Shown: positions 1-9,172, counted from the first letter of the stretch. The stretch: DNA of 27,758 nt from Rhizorhapis sp. SPR117 (GCF_021742065.1 NZ_JAKKIE010000049.1:1-27758); one strand, 5' to 3'. Program-made: numbers and translations. The notes: generated from the sequence alone by a model not told the origin.

Positions 1-1
1 C

Positions 2-76
2 GCCGACGAGATCCTCGCCGCCGTCAAACGCTTCTGCCAGAAAACAATGAAGCGAACTTCGGATTCAGGTGACTAG
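2..76 (+). mobile_element. IS630-family transposase, C-terminal fragment (left copy)
   Basis: Reading from base 2 in frame to TAG at 74-76 gives a 24-residue tail that begins ADEILAAVKRFC and ends RTSDSGD. The ADEIL..VKRFC pattern is what I know from the C-terminus of one IS630 (Tc1/mariner-like DDE) transposase group, where it follows a KPFRW-type segment. The catalytic domain lies outside the window. Bases 4-76 recur exactly, in reverse complement, at 27686-27758, so this is a dispersed repeat. The reading direction is into the window, so the 3' end of the element faces the chromosomal genes. The last three bases (TAG) fit insertion at a CTAG/TA target. The family call is from memory of the tail only. 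Confidence 0.8.
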
Positions 77-457
77 CCGTTCGGCTCGTGCCTCGCGCAT
101 CAACTGACTGAAGCAGCCGGTAAATCCGCCTGCGCCAACAGGCGAGCAACTGTCGGTTCCACTGCGGCCGACATATTCCAATGCCTCCGCGCGGGTGGTC
201 CAGCTTGTGTTGGCAGGCCGGTTGGATTCGCTGCGCAGCGCTTCGGGAATGCGGAAACGCTCATTTTCACCTTTGCGAGCGCATACGGTAATCTGGTCGG
301 CGGTGCTTTCCGGGCAGGGGTCATCACCATAGACGATGAGCTGATTGATCTTGACCGACGCATCGTCAACTGCGCCGGCTATTTCCCTTTCTTGCGCGGA
401 AGCGAGTCCAGGCAGCACCATTCCTGCAAGAGCTGCAGCGATCATCAGCTTTTTCAT
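65..457 (-). pseudogene. Small secreted protein of unknown function, 3' end cut off by IS630
   Basis: A 130-codon ORF starts with a clear Sec signal peptide (MKKLMIAAALAGMVLPGLASA, about residues 1-21, AxA-type cleavage site). The mature part carries four cysteines, in DDPCPES, ITVCARK, DSCSPVG and TGCFSQ. I recognise this as a conserved hypothetical periplasmic family of sphingomonads, with no known function. Such proteins usually continue past the RxERA segment with another short conserved stretch. Here the last three codons (LVT) and the stop lie inside the IS630 fragment, so the native C-terminus is missing. It is probably a few tens of residues short. A Shine-Dalgarno-like GGAAGGA precedes the ATG. 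The gene lies downstream of coq7 on the same strand. Whether the truncated protein still works is unknown. Confidence 0.75.
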
Positions 458-471
458 GTCTCGTCCTTCCG

Positions 472-487
472 CCTCCCTACCGGGAGG
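472..487 (-). other. Short GC-rich hairpin between coq7 and the secreted-protein gene
   Basis: CCTCCC at 472-477 and GGGAGG at 482-487 form a perfect 6-bp stem with a 4-base loop. No T-run follows in either direction, so it is not a typical intrinsic terminator. On the minus strand it lies just upstream of the ribosome-binding site for the secreted-protein gene, so an mRNA-processing or attenuation role is possible but unproven. Confidence 0.4.
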
Positions 488-490
488 TCA

Positions 491-1039
491 TTAGATGCGT
501 TTGGATAACGCAATAGCGGTACGGCATCCCAACCGAATGAATCCGGAAAGCAGCGGATAGGCGGGGGCGTTTTCTGCGCCTGACGCCAATGCTATCTCAC
601 GATGTTCGACCTCTTCGGCCTGAAAATCCCTGATCGCTTCGGTCAATTCGGGATCGGTATCGCCCAGCTCATCCAATTGGGCGCTGTAATGCCGGTCGAT
701 CTCCGTCTCTATTGCAGCGGTGCAGGCCATGGCCGCTTCGGGTCCCATTGCGGCGGTCACCGCGCCCAGTGCAAAGCCCGCCCGGTCCCACAATGGCGCA
801 AGCAGAGTCGGACGCACGCCGCGCCGGGCCATCATGGCGTCGAAATGCTGACGATGCCGTTCCTCTTGCGCCGCCATGCCTGCCACTGCCCGACCCATCG
901 GGTGCCGGTCACCCAGAACCGCGATCTGCCCTGCATAGATCCGGGTTGCACCAAATTCTCCGGCCTGATTAACCCGCAACATGGAGGCTTTGTCGACCTG
1001 CTTTTGTCCGGGGCGGGGTCCGGCGTGGCGCACTGTCAT
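491..1039 (-). CDS. coq7: Coq7 demethoxyubiquinone hydroxylase
   Basis: The 182-residue protein matches the COQ7/Coq7 di-iron family, which performs the last ring hydroxylation in ubiquinone synthesis (demethoxyubiquinol to demethylubiquinol) at the inner membrane. The iron-ligand pattern is visible: Glu28 in NQAGEFGA, an ExxH at Glu59-His62, Glu111 in AIETEID and a second ExxH at Glu143-His146. Length fits the bacterial short form. The ATG overlaps the stop of the upstream dsbB-like gene by four bases (1036-1039), so translation is probably coupled. The order ctpA, dsbB-like, coq7 on one strand suggests one transcript, driven by the promoter seen in front of ctpA. I see no missing residues. 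Confidence 0.93.
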   Translation of the reverse strand: MTVRHAGPRPGQKQVDKASMLRVNQAGEFGATRIYAGQIAVLGDRHPMGRAVAGMAAQEERHRQHFDAMMARRGVRPTLLAPLWDRAGFALGAVTAAMGPEAAMACTAAIETEIDRHYSAQLDELGDTDPELTEAIRDFQAEEVEHREIALASGAENAPAYPLLSGFIRLGCRTAIALSKRI

Positions 1040-1521
1040 GACAGTTTCCTCCTGCGTCCGGTCATCAGGATGAGAATGGTGACGGCGGCTCCCAATGACA
1101 AGATCGCATTATAGCCTGCAAGCGAGATGCCCAGCAACGTCCATTGCGGCACATCACAGCGGACAAGCGGCGTCGCCATGATGCTATTCAATATGTCCTG
1201 CGTATTGTCGCTCGCGCCACTGGTCGAACAGGCTGTCAGACCTTCCCACCAGCCATATTCGACACCTGCATGAAAAACCCCGATGCCGCCGCTGATGGCG
1301 ATGGAGAGCGCGGCCAGGATCAGGAAAAAGCGCCCCGCCGCTCCGCCACGCAGCAGGATAGCAAACAGCGCGAATATGATCGCAGCCGCATGGGGCCAGC
1401 GCTGCCAGTAGCACATCTCGCATGGAGCAAGCCCGCCGACATATTGCGATAGCAACGCGCCGCCCAATAGCCCGGTAGGGGCAATTAGCGCGATCAGGCG
1501 GGCCAGCGTCAAACCGCGCAT
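1036..1521 (-). CDS. DsbB-family disulfide bond formation protein
   Basis: This 161-residue, very hydrophobic protein has four predicted membrane helices and the DsbB layout. A first periplasmic CxxC pair is Cys34/Cys37 (CEMCYWQR), and a second pair, Cys98 and Cys122, sits in the second periplasmic loop. In DsbB proteins these pairs pass electrons from DsbA to quinone, so a neighbour making ubiquinone (coq7) is a fitting context. It starts 12 bases after ctpA and ends in a 4-base overlap with coq7. In alphaproteobacteria this position is usually filled by a divergent DsbB paralogue, so I assign the family but not a gene symbol. Confidence 0.88.
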   Translation of the reverse strand: MRGLTLARLIALIAPTGLLGGALLSQYVGGLAPCEMCYWQRWPHAAAIIFALFAILLRGGAAGRFFLILAALSIAISGGIGVFHAGVEYGWWEGLTACSTSGASDNTQDILNSIMATPLVRCDVPQWTLLGISLAGYNAILSLGAAVTILILMTGRRRKLS

Positions 1522-1533
1522 ATCTCTATCGCC

Positions 1534-2868
1534 CTATTTCTTGCTGCTGGTATGCGCTGCCACCTGCACCGGGTTTTTTGCAAGGCGGCCGATGGTTTCC
1601 AGCGCATAATGGAGCTGGAAGTCTTCGATTCCCTGCTTCTTCAATGCCTCGGCGTTGGTATCGAAGCGCGGATCTTTCTTGCTGTCGTCTTCCAATATGC
1701 TGTTGTCGACCTTTGCCTCGTTGATGAGGTGGCGGCGCAGATCCGATTCGCGGAAGCGTGGACGCGTTTTGTAATCGGGATCGGACAGTTGCGGCACGCG
1801 GATGTCGGGTTCGATCCCACCTTCCTGAACGGACCGGCCCGATGGCGTATAATAGCGTGCCGTGGTCAGGCGCAGCGCAGTCGTGTTGGACAGGGGCAAC
1901 AGGGTTTGAACACTGCCCTTGCCGAATGTGCGCTCACCCATAACCAATCCACGTCGCTGATCCTGTAGAGCGCCCGCCACAATTTCAGAGGCCGAAGCAG
2001 ACCCCGCATCGACCAGCACGATCACAGGCAGGCCGCCTGTATCGTCACCCGCCTTGGCATAATAGCGTTCTATATCGCTCTTCTGGCGGCCACGCTGCGA
2101 CACGATCTCGCCATGTTCCAGGAACACGTCGGACACGTTGATCGCCTCATCAAGCAAGCCGCCCGGATTGGAGCGCAAATCGAGGATATAGCCTGTGGGT
2201 TTATGCCCCAGAGACTTTCCAATGCCGCGGATTGCGGCACGTACATCAGCGCCCGTATTGGCGGAGAAGCTGACGATGTTGATGACGCCAATCCCGTCCT
2301 TCACTTCCCAATCAACGGGCTTCAGCTCAATGATTTCACGCGTAATGCTGACATCGAAGGGCTGATCGCGGCCCGGCCGTACTATGGTCAGCTTGATGCT
2401 GGTGCCAGGTGCGCCGCGCATCTTTTCTACCGCATCATCCAGCGTGCCGCCATAGATCAGCTCGCCATCCAGATGGGTGATATAATCGCCCGCCTTGATA
2501 CCGCCCCGGTCGGCGGGCGTGCCTTTTGTCGGTGCGATAACCTTTACCGCACCGTCCTCCATCGTGACAGACAAGCCAAGGCCGCCATAGGCGCCATCGG
2601 TCTGGGTCCGCAGATTTTCGAAATCCCGCGCATCGAGAAAGCTGGAATGCGGATCGAGACTGGCCAACATACCGTCGATCGCGCCCTTGATCAGCTTTTC
2701 ATCGTCCACTTTGTCGACATAGTCGGCCCGGACCCGCTGAAACACATCCATGAATTCGTCCAGCGTCCGGTAACTATTGCCCTCCGCTTCCGCGAGCGCA
2801 GCGGTGGTGGCCGGAACCAGCGCCAGTGCGCCTGCAAGTAAGGTGGCTTTGACGAAGGCTTTTTTCAT
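1534..2868 (-). CDS. ctpA: S41-family C-terminal processing protease (CtpA)
   Basis: The 444-residue protein has an N-terminal signal sequence (about residues 1-26), a PDZ domain at about 90-170 (GGLGLSV, GDYITHLDG) and the S41 protease core. The Ser-Lys dyad is visible: Ser292 in GSASASE and Lys317 in TFGKGSVQ, with Gln321 four residues on, the spacing known from E. coli Prc. The product is a periplasmic, tail-specific protease that trims or degrades envelope proteins. A good promoter lies in the 99-base gap upstream, and the gene is followed at 12 bases by the dsbB-like gene. In many alphaproteobacteria nadD, rsfS, rlmH and an envC-like gene lie between proA and ctpA. Here they are absent. 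Confidence 0.93.
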   Translation of the reverse strand: MKKAFVKATLLAGALALVPATTAALAEAEGNSYRTLDEFMDVFQRVRADYVDKVDDEKLIKGAIDGMLASLDPHSSFLDARDFENLRTQTDGAYGGLGLSVTMEDGAVKVIAPTKGTPADRGGIKAGDYITHLDGELIYGGTLDDAVEKMRGAPGTSIKLTIVRPGRDQPFDVSITREIIELKPVDWEVKDGIGVINIVSFSANTGADVRAAIRGIGKSLGHKPTGYILDLRSNPGGLLDEAINVSDVFLEHGEIVSQRGRQKSDIERYYAKAGDDTGGLPVIVLVDAGSASASEIVAGALQDQRRGLVMGERTFGKGSVQTLLPLSNTTALRLTTARYYTPSGRSVQEGGIEPDIRVPQLSDPDYKTRPRFRESDLRRHLINEAKVDNSILEDDSKKDPRFDTNAEALKKQGIEDFQLHYALETIGRLAKNPVQVAAHTSSKK

Positions 2869-2901
2869 ATCAGGTCAGGCATCCTTGAAGCATATGGCAG
2901 G

Positions 2902-2930
2902 AATATACGCGCATTGGCCGGGACTTGCAA
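2902..2930 (-). promoter_or_regulatory. Sigma-70-type promoter for ctpA-dsbB-coq7
   Basis: Read on the minus strand, TTGCAA (2925-2930) and TATATT (2902-2907) are separated by exactly 17 bases. That is 5/6 and 5/6 against the TTGACA/TATAAT consensus. It lies about 35 bases before the ctpA start, so the operon need not depend on proA transcription. Assigned by eye only. Confidence 0.65.
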
Positions 2931-2967
2931 AGGAGGCTTGAATGGCGAGGGAACGAAAATAACCGGA

Positions 2968-4239
2968 TCAGGGGCGCGTCTGGCCTGTCCCGCGGACAAT
3001 CCATTTATAGGTCGTCAGCCCTTCCAGCGCGACCGGCCCGCGCGCATGCAGGCGCCCGGTAGAAATGCCAATTTCCGCGCCCAGCCCAAATTCGCCGCCA
3101 TCGGCAAACTGGCTAGAGGCATTCCACATGACGATCGCACTATCGACTCCGTTCAAAAAGGCCTCCGCCGTCGCGGCGTCCTCGGTCACGATCGCGTCGG
3201 TGTGGTGGCTGCCGTGCGCCGCGATATGCGCCATCGCGTCATCCGGGTCATCGACGATCCGTGCGGCCAGGATGCTGTCGAGATATTCAGTGTCCCAGTC
3301 GGCGTCCTGTGCCGCCTTCACCCGCTTGTCCAGCGCTCGGATGGCATCATCGCCGCGCACTTCACAGCCCGCGTCGATCAATGCGCGGACAATGGGACGC
3401 GGATCAGCAAAATCCTTGTCGATCAGCAGCGTCTCCATCGCCCCGCAGATTCCCGTCCGCCGCATTTTAGCGTTAAGCGCAACGTCCCGCGCCATATCGG
3501 GGTCCGCAGCACTGTGAATATAAGTATGGCAAATGCCGTCCAGATGGGCGAGCACTGGCACCCGCGCTTCTTCCTGCACCCGCGCGACGAGATTTTTGCC
3601 CCCGCGCGGGATGATGATGTCGATCAGGCCTGCCGCTTTCAGCATTGCGCCCACCGCCGCCCGATCAGTGATCGGTACGAGCTGCACCGCATCGGCAGGC
3701 AATCCCGCAGCCTTGATTCCTTCCACCATCGCGGCGTGGATGGCGCGGTTGCTGTCCATTGCTTCGCTACCGCCGCGCAGGATGACCGCATTGCCCGAGC
3801 GCAAGCACAGCGCCGCAGCATCAGCGGTCACATTGGGACGGCTCTCATAGATAATGCCGATGACGCCCAGCGGGACCCGCACACGTTGCAACACCATGCC
3901 GTTAGGTCGCTGGCTTTCGTCGATCACCGCACCTACCGGATCGGTCAGGTCAGCGACCGCCTCAACCGCTGAGGCAATCCCTGCAACCCGCCCACTGTCC
4001 AGCTTCAGCCGGTCGAGCATGGCGGGTGACAGGCCATTCATTGCTCCGTTTTCCATATCGCGGGCATTGGCGGCGATAATTGTCCGTTCAGCATTGCGCA
4101 ATGCCTGCGCCGCCGCGCGCAGTGCCTGCGCCTTTTGCGTATCGCTGGCGCTGGCAAGCACAGCCGCCGCCTTGCGTGCGCGTTGTCCCATGTTTGATAT
4201 GAGCATTTCGGGCGTCTGAGTCATGTCATTCATGGTCAT
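2968..4239 (-). CDS. proA: Glutamate-5-semialdehyde dehydrogenase (ProA)
   Basis: Cytosolic ALDH-superfamily enzyme that reduces gamma-glutamyl phosphate to glutamate-5-semialdehyde with NADPH, the second step of proline synthesis. Diagnostic segments include [32 protein letters not shown] and the nucleophile in [10 protein letters not shown] (cysteine near residue 265). Length is about 423 residues, normal for the family. Several in-frame ATGs crowd the start (4251, 4239, 4233). I chose 4239 because a GGTAGGG stretch sits just upstream at proper spacing; 4233 is nearly as good. ProB, the usual partner, is not in the window. The gene lies 107 bases downstream of lepA on the same strand. Confidence 0.93.
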   Translation of the reverse strand: MTMNDMTQTPEMLISNMGQRARKAAAVLASASDTQKAQALRAAAQALRNAERTIIAANARDMENGAMNGLSPAMLDRLKLDSGRVAGIASAVEAVADLTDPVGAVIDESQRPNGMVLQRVRVPLGVIGIIYESRPNVTADAAALCLRSGNAVILRGGSEAMDSNRAIHAAMVEGIKAAGLPADAVQLVPITDRAAVGAMLKAAGLIDIIIPRGGKNLVARVQEEARVPVLAHLDGICHTYIHSAADPDMARDVALNAKMRRTGICGAMETLLIDKDFADPRPIVRALIDAGCEVRGDDAIRALDKRVKAAQDADWDTEYLDSILAARIVDDPDDAMAHIAAHGSHHTDAIVTEDAATAEAFLNGVDSAIVMWNASSQFADGGEFGLGAEIGISTGRLHARGPVALEGLTTYKWIVRGTGQTRP

Positions 4240-4346
4240 ATGCCCTACCATAGAAGCAAGGACGACAAAAGCGCTCGTCCATCCATACCACGTCTCAATG
4301 CGACAAGCGGCCAGGAGGTCAGATCAAGCGCCGGCGGCAAATGCGA

Positions 4347-6152
4347 TCAGTTTTCATCCCCCATCCGCAACGCGGCGATGAACGCTTCCTGCGGAATGCT
4401 GACGCTGCCATATTCACGCATCCGCTTTTTGCCTTCCTTCTGCTTGTCGAGCAGCTTTTTCTTGCGGCTGATGTCGCCGCCATAGCATTTTGCAGTCACA
4501 TCCTTGCGCAATGCCGCGATCGTTTCGCGTGCGATTACTTTGCCGCCGATCGCCGCCTGAATCGGAATCTTGAACAAATGGCGGGGAATCAGGTCTTTCA
4601 ACCGTTCGCACATGCCCCGTCCGCGCGCCTCGGCGGTGCCCCGGTGAACAATCATGCTAAGGGCATCGACCGGCTCATTGTTCACAAGAATGCTCATCTT
4701 GACCAGATCGCCCTCACGGTGGCCGATCTGGTGATAATCGAAGCTGGCGTAACCGCGGCTGATGCTTTTCAGCCGGTCGTAGAAATCGAACACTACTTCG
4801 TTGAGCGGCAGTTCATAGGTGATCTGTGCCCGGCCGCCGACATAGGTCAGGTTCTTCTGGATGCCGCGCCGGTCCTGACACAGTTTCAGGATGGAACCCA
4901 GATATTCGTCGGGGACGTATATGACCGCCTCGATCCAGGGCTCCTCGATGAAATCGATATAATTCGCCTCCGGCATGTCCGCCGGATTGTGCAACTGCTT
5001 CACCGACCCGTCGTTCATGTGGATTTCATAGACCACGCTGGGCGCAGTGGTGATCAGGTCCAGGTCATATTCGCGGGTCAGCCGTTCCTGTATGATCTCC
5101 AGATGCAGCAGGCCCAGAAAGCCGCAGCGAAAGCCGAAACCCAATGCGGCACTGGTTTCCATTTCGAAACTGAAGCTGGCGTCGTTGAGGCGCAGTTTGG
5201 AAATCGAATCGCGCAGCTTTTCGAAATCCGCCGCATCGACCGGGAACAGGCCGCAAAAGACCACCGGCTGCACTTCCTTGAATCCCGGCAGGGGCTTTGC
5301 CGCCGGATTCTTGACCGTAGTGATGGTGTCGCCGACCATGGTCTGGGCGACTTCCTTGATCTGTGCGGTGATGAAGCCGATCTCGCCGGGGCCAAGTTCC
5401 GGTAATTGCTCGATTTTAGGCCGCATGCACCCCACGCGGTCGATCAAATGCTCGGTGCCGGCATTCATGAACTTGACGCTCAGGCCCTTTTTGATGACGC
5501 CATTGATTACCCGGACCAGAATGACGACGCCGAGGTACGGATCATACCAGCTGTCGACCAGCATGGCCTCCAGCGGGGCATTGCGGTCCCCCTTGGGAGC
5601 GGGGATCTTCTTTACGATCTGTTCCAGTATGTCGTCGATGCCGATGCCCGATTTGGCCGAGGCCAGCACGGCTTCGGATGCATCCAGGCCAATGATATCC
5701 TCGATTTCCGCTTTCACCTTTTCCGGTTCTGCGGCGGGGAGGTCGATCTTGTTGATAATGGGCAGGATTTCATGGTCATGTTCAATTGACTGATAGACGT
5801 TGGCGAGCGTTTGCGCCTCCACCCCCTGCGCGGCGTCGACCACCAGCAGCGCGCCTTCGCATGCGGCGAGGCTGCGGCTTACTTCATAGGCAAAATCGAC
5901 GTGGCCGGGCGTGTCCATCAGGTTCAGTTCGTAGGTAATCCCGTCTTTCGCGGTATAATTCAGGCGCACCGTTTGCGCCTTGATCGTGATGCCGCGTTCC
6001 TTCTCAATATCCATATTATCAAGGACCTGCGCCGACATTTCACGGTCGGTCAGGCCACCGCACCGCTGGATCAGCCGGTCCGCCAGAGTCGACTTGCCGT
6101 GATCGATATGAGCGATAATGGAAAAGTTGCGTATAGTGCTGAGGTCGTTCAT
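4347..6152 (-). CDS. lepA: Elongation factor 4 (LepA)
   Basis: Ribosome-associated GTPase that back-translocates or remodels stalled ribosomes. The GTPase motifs are in order: AHIDHGKST (G1) near residue 14, the G2 threonine in [17 protein letters not shown] (G3) and NKIDLP (G4). EF-G-like domains follow. The LepA-specific C-terminal domain ends near [16 protein letters not shown]. At 601 residues it has the family's usual length. The ORF is open eight codons further upstream (to 6176), but [19 protein letters not shown] is the conserved N-terminus, so 6152 is preferred. It is divergent from the flavoprotein gene at 6282 and is followed by proA. Confidence 0.95.
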   Translation of the reverse strand: MNDLSTIRNFSIIAHIDHGKSTLADRLIQRCGGLTDREMSAQVLDNMDIEKERGITIKAQTVRLNYTAKDGITYELNLMDTPGHVDFAYEVSRSLAACEGALLVVDAAQGVEAQTLANVYQSIEHDHEILPIINKIDLPAAEPEKVKAEIEDIIGLDASEAVLASAKSGIGIDDILEQIVKKIPAPKGDRNAPLEAMLVDSWYDPYLGVVILVRVINGVIKKGLSVKFMNAGTEHLIDRVGCMRPKIEQLPELGPGEIGFITAQIKEVAQTMVGDTITTVKNPAAKPLPGFKEVQPVVFCGLFPVDAADFEKLRDSISKLRLNDASFSFEMETSAALGFGFRCGFLGLLHLEIIQERLTREYDLDLITTAPSVVYEIHMNDGSVKQLHNPADMPEANYIDFIEEPWIEAVIYVPDEYLGSILKLCQDRRGIQKNLTYVGGRAQITYELPLNEVVFDFYDRLKSISRGYASFDYHQIGHREGDLVKMSILVNNEPVDALSMIVHRGTAEARGRGMCERLKDLIPRHLFKIPIQAAIGGKVIARETIAALRKDVTAKCYGGDISRKKKLLDKQKEGKKRMREYGSVSIPQEAFIAALRMGDEN

Positions 6153-6228
6153 TGCCGCCCGATAGCAGCAAGCCATCAGCCTGTCAGCAATTCTTAGGCC
6201 TTGCCGGGCTCAACTTCCCCGAAACCGC

Positions 6229-6256
6229 TTGCGCCCACGTGTTTCGGCGTTAGCAT
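6229..6256 (+). promoter_or_regulatory. Possible promoter of the ferredoxin-NADP reductase gene
   Basis: TTGCGC (6229-6234) and TAGCAT (6251-6256) are 16 bases apart. Each matches the sigma-70 consensus at four of six positions. Transcription would start near 6263, downstream of the alternative ATG at 6261, which supports the start at 6282. Confidence 0.4.
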
Positions 6257-6281
6257 CTTTATGAAAACGCGGGAGAGCTAC

Positions 6282-7577
6282 ATGCGGCATTTGGCAGTGA
6301 TCGGGTCGGGACCTGCGGGTTATTACAGCGCCGAAGCCTGTCAGAAGCTTTTCGGCGAAGATGTACGTATCGACATAATCGACCGGTTGCCTGTTCCATA
6401 CGGGCTGATCCGTTTTGGCGTTGCCCCCGATCACCAGTCGATCAAGGCCGTTTCGCGCCGCTACGAAGCGGTGGCCTTGACCGATAATGTGCGGTTTGTC
6501 GGTAATGTTCTGGTTGGTAAGGACGTCAGCATCAGTGAACTGCAGCACCTGTATGACGCCGTCATAGTTGCGACGGGAGCCCCGCACGATCGGCCCCTTG
6601 AGATTCCGGGGAGTGATTTGTCCGGGGTGATCGGCAGTGCCGCCTTTGTCGGCTGGTATAATGGGCATCCCGAATTTGCCGAACTCGAGCCGCCCCTTGA
6701 TGGTACGGGTGCGGTTATCATCGGCAACGGAAATGTGGCGCTGGACGTTGCCCGTATACTGGCCAAGACAGATCGTGAATTTCTGGGTAGCGACATTGTC
6801 GCTCACGCGCTGGAGCACCTGAAGAAATCCGCATTGCGGCATATCACAATCCTTGGCCGGCGAGGACCTCACCAGATCGCCATGACAACCAAGGAATTGG
6901 GCGAGCTGGGCCACCTGGAACGTGCAGCGCCCCGCGTCGACCCGAGCGACTTGCCAGAGGAGGGCGCGGACGCGCTGCTGGAACCTGGCGTGCGCAAATC
7001 GGTCGCTCACCTGCGTGATTTTGCCGCCAATCCGGTTGCCAAGCCCGTAACGATCGAATTCGACTTTTACGCCATGCCAGTGGCGATTGAAGGCGATGGC
7101 AAGGTACAACGCATCGTCGTCGAACGAACCGAACTGGACGATCAACTGCGTAGCCGGGGCACGGGCGAGCGCTACAGCATCGATTGCAGTATGGTCGTAA
7201 GCTGCATCGGCTATTCGACGCCGCCAATTGAAGGCGTGCCTTATGAACATGGCCGGGGTCGTTTCGCCAATGATGAGGGGCGGATACTGCCGGGGCTTTA
7301 CTGCGTTGGATGGGCCAGGCGCGGCCCGACGGGCACCATCGGCACCAATCGTCCCGACGGCTATATGATCGCCGACAAGATCGCAGAAGATATTGGTGGG
7401 GGCGCTGGCAAGGCCGGGCGTGCCGGTCTGGACGCGCTGCTGGGCGAACGGGGCGTAGAGATTATCACCTTCCGCGACTGGCAGAAGATAGAACAGGCCG
7501 AAACGCAACGCGCCCGCGATGGCGCCCCGCGCGAAAAATTCGTGGTGATCGAGGAAATGATCCGCGCGAAGGGCTAA
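6282..7577 (+). CDS. Ferredoxin/adrenodoxin-NADP+ reductase-type flavoprotein
   Basis: The 431-residue protein belongs to the FprA / adrenodoxin-reductase family, which moves electrons between NADPH and ferredoxin through FAD. The FAD dinucleotide-binding motif is right at the N-terminus (VIGSGPAGYYSAE, residues 6-18). The family signature PYGLIRFGVAPDHQ follows, then the NADP-binding GNGNVALDVARIL and, near the C-terminus, GWARRGPTGTIGTNRPD, which is the family's second FAD contact. I chose ATG 6282 because GGGAGA lies five bases upstream and the motif begins directly; ATG 6261 is possible. It is monocistronic between lepA (divergent) and zapE (convergent). The physiological ferredoxin partner is not visible. 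Confidence 0.9.
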   Translation: MRHLAVIGSGPAGYYSAEACQKLFGEDVRIDIIDRLPVPYGLIRFGVAPDHQSIKAVSRRYEAVALTDNVRFVGNVLVGKDVSISELQHLYDAVIVATGAPHDRPLEIPGSDLSGVIGSAAFVGWYNGHPEFAELEPPLDGTGAVIIGNGNVALDVARILAKTDREFLGSDIVAHALEHLKKSALRHITILGRRGPHQIAMTTKELGELGHLERAAPRVDPSDLPEEGADALLEPGVRKSVAHLRDFAANPVAKPVTIEFDFYAMPVAIEGDGKVQRIVVERTELDDQLRSRGTGERYSIDCSMVVSCIGYSTPPIEGVPYEHGRGRFANDEGRILPGLYCVGWARRGPTGTIGTNRPDGYMIADKIAEDIGGGAGKAGRAGLDALLGERGVEIITFRDWQKIEQAETQRARDGAPREKFVVIEEMIRAKG

Positions 7578-7595
7578 ACTTGGCCTGTCAGGCTG

Positions 7596-8708
7596 TCATT
7601 TCTCGCCATGACCCAGCGCCAGATATTCGCTGGATTGCATTTCCATCAGACGTGAAACCGTGCGTTCGAATTCGAACGCGCCATCGCCTTCTTCATATAA
7701 TCGGGCAGGTTCCGCTTCGGCGCTGGCGAGCAGCTTCACCTTATATTCGTAAAGCGCGTCGATCAGTGTTTTAAAGCGAGCGGCTTCGTTACGTTTTTCA
7801 GGGCCAAGCCGGGGTATCCCCACAATGATGACACTGTGAAATTTGCGGGCGATCGCAAGATAGTCTGCGGCGCCGCGGGCCTCGGCGCACAGGCGTTTGA
7901 AGGAAAAGACCGCGACGCCCTTCAGCGATTTGGGCACATGCAATGCGCGACCGCCATGCACGTCAATATCTTCTGCCGGGACATGGGCACGGTCTTCCGG
8001 CGGATAATCGGTCAGGCGGAAAAAGGCGGTCGAAAGCGCTTTTGTTGCTTCCGGGCCGGCGGGAACGTGCCACATATTCACGCCGCCCAATCGTTCCAGG
8101 CGATAATCGGTCGGACCATTGAGGGACATGACGTCCAGCCGTTCTTCGAGCAAGCTGATGAAGGGCAGGAAGAGCGCGCGGTTCAGGCCGTCCTTGTACA
8201 GATCGCGCGGCGGGCGGTTCGACGTCGTCACCACCGTTACCCGTGCGTTCAGAAGGCCGGTGAACAGGCGCGACATGATCGCGGCATCGGCCATGTTGTT
8301 GACCACCATTTCATCGAAGGCGAGCACGCGTGCTTCATCGGCAATCGCCGCGACGACAGGCGGAATGGGGTCGCCGCTTTCGGATTTGCGAGCCTCGCGC
8401 AGGCGGTCATGCACTTCCATCATGAATTCGTGGAAATGGACGCGTCGTTTGCGCTGAACCTGTAACTGATCGAAGAACAAGTCCATCAGCATGGACTTCC
8501 CGCGCCCAACGCCGCCCCACATATACAGACCACGCGGAGGCTCAGGCGTTTTGCCCAGCATCCGCCACAGGACGGAACCGCGTGGTGGAACAGCCTCCAG
8601 TTCCGCCTGCAGCTTGTTCAAACGCGCCGCCGCCGCCGATTGGTCCGGGTCAGGACGTAATTCCCCGGCCGCGATCAACGCTTCATAGCGTTCGATGACC
8701 GTCTTCAT
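7596..8708 (-). CDS. zapE: Cell division protein ZapE (AFG1-like ATPase)
   Basis: The 370-residue AAA-type ATPase matches the AFG1/ZapE family. Walker A is GGVGRGKS at residues 65-72, Walker B is LAFDE at about 129-133, and the sensor region is VVTTSNRPPRDLY. The conserved RRVHFHEFM segment follows Walker A. E. coli ZapE modulates the FtsZ ring; the mitochondrial homologue acts on respiratory-chain protein quality. The gene overlaps the thioesterase by four bases (8705-8708), and that gene overlaps sdhB, so all three are probably translated from one message. The link to sdhB suits the respiratory-chain role of AFG1 homologues, which is inference. Confidence 0.92.
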   Translation of the reverse strand: MKTVIERYEALIAAGELRPDPDQSAAAARLNKLQAELEAVPPRGSVLWRMLGKTPEPPRGLYMWGGVGRGKSMLMDLFFDQLQVQRKRRVHFHEFMMEVHDRLREARKSESGDPIPPVVAAIADEARVLAFDEMVVNNMADAAIMSRLFTGLLNARVTVVTTSNRPPRDLYKDGLNRALFLPFISLLEERLDVMSLNGPTDYRLERLGGVNMWHVPAGPEATKALSTAFFRLTDYPPEDRAHVPAEDIDVHGGRALHVPKSLKGVAVFSFKRLCAEARGAADYLAIARKFHSVIIVGIPRLGPEKRNEAARFKTLIDALYEYKVKLLASAEAEPARLYEEGDGAFEFERTVSRLMEMQSSEYLALGHGEK

Positions 8709-9172
8709 CCGGCGCTCGATTTCCTGATCGTTCCCGAAAAGGCAACGGCGGGCTGGCCGTCCTGCTCGATCAGGCCACGCATGAAAATGAGACGGTTCGT
8801 TTCCCGCAGAACATCGACTACCGCGTCAATGGGCTTTTCCGGCACCAGCGGCGCGAAAAATTGCGTGCTGGTATCCAACGTCGCGCCGCCAGCGCCGCCC
8901 TTTATTCCCAGGGCATGGGGGCAAAGGAACAGCACCTGATCGACCAGAGCCATGATATATCCGCCATGGATCGTTCCAATCAAATTCTGATGCCGCAGTT
9001 CGCTCCGCACGCGACAACGTACCCGCGCTGGCCCCTCCGCTTTCAGGCGAATCGGACCAAAAAGCCTGACGAAAAATTCTTCATCCCGCGGTTCGAGCAG
9101 CGTCCAGTCCGAGTCGTCGGGATCCGGCCCGCTATGAAAGATCTGATCGAAAGTGACTCCAGAGGCACTCAA
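8705..9172 (-). CDS. PaaI/hotdog-fold thioesterase
   Basis: A 155-residue protein with the hotdog-thioesterase core motif [15 protein letters not shown] (HGG near residue 79), in which the histidine-glycine pair and a later acidic residue bind the thioester. This points to hydrolysis of an acyl- or aryl-CoA, but the substrate cannot be read from the sequence. Length is typical. It has 4-base overlaps with sdhB upstream (9169-9172) and zapE downstream (8705-8708). That arrangement is familiar from sphingomonad genomes and suggests co-expression with the TCA cycle enzyme rather than with aromatic degradation. Confidence 0.8.
   Translation of the reverse strand: MSASGVTFDQIFHSGPDPDDSDWTLLEPRDEEFFVRLFGPIRLKAEGPARVRCRVRSELRHQNLIGTIHGGYIMALVDQVLFLCPHALGIKGGAGGATLDTSTQFFAPLVPEKPIDAVVDVLRETNRLIFMRGLIEQDGQPAVAFSGTIRKSSAG

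Noticed and set aside
2914..3972. Long ORF opposite proA (352 codons)
   Set aside because: It is antisense to a clearly real ProA, has no recognisable domain and is typical of long shadow frames in GC-rich DNA.
4341..5405. Long ORF opposite lepA (354 codons)
   Set aside because: Antisense to LepA, no signal of a family, so treated as a shadow of the coding strand.
6210..7508. 432-codon ORF opposite the flavoprotein gene
   Set aside because: The sense strand has unmistakable FAD and NADP motifs; the antisense frame has none.
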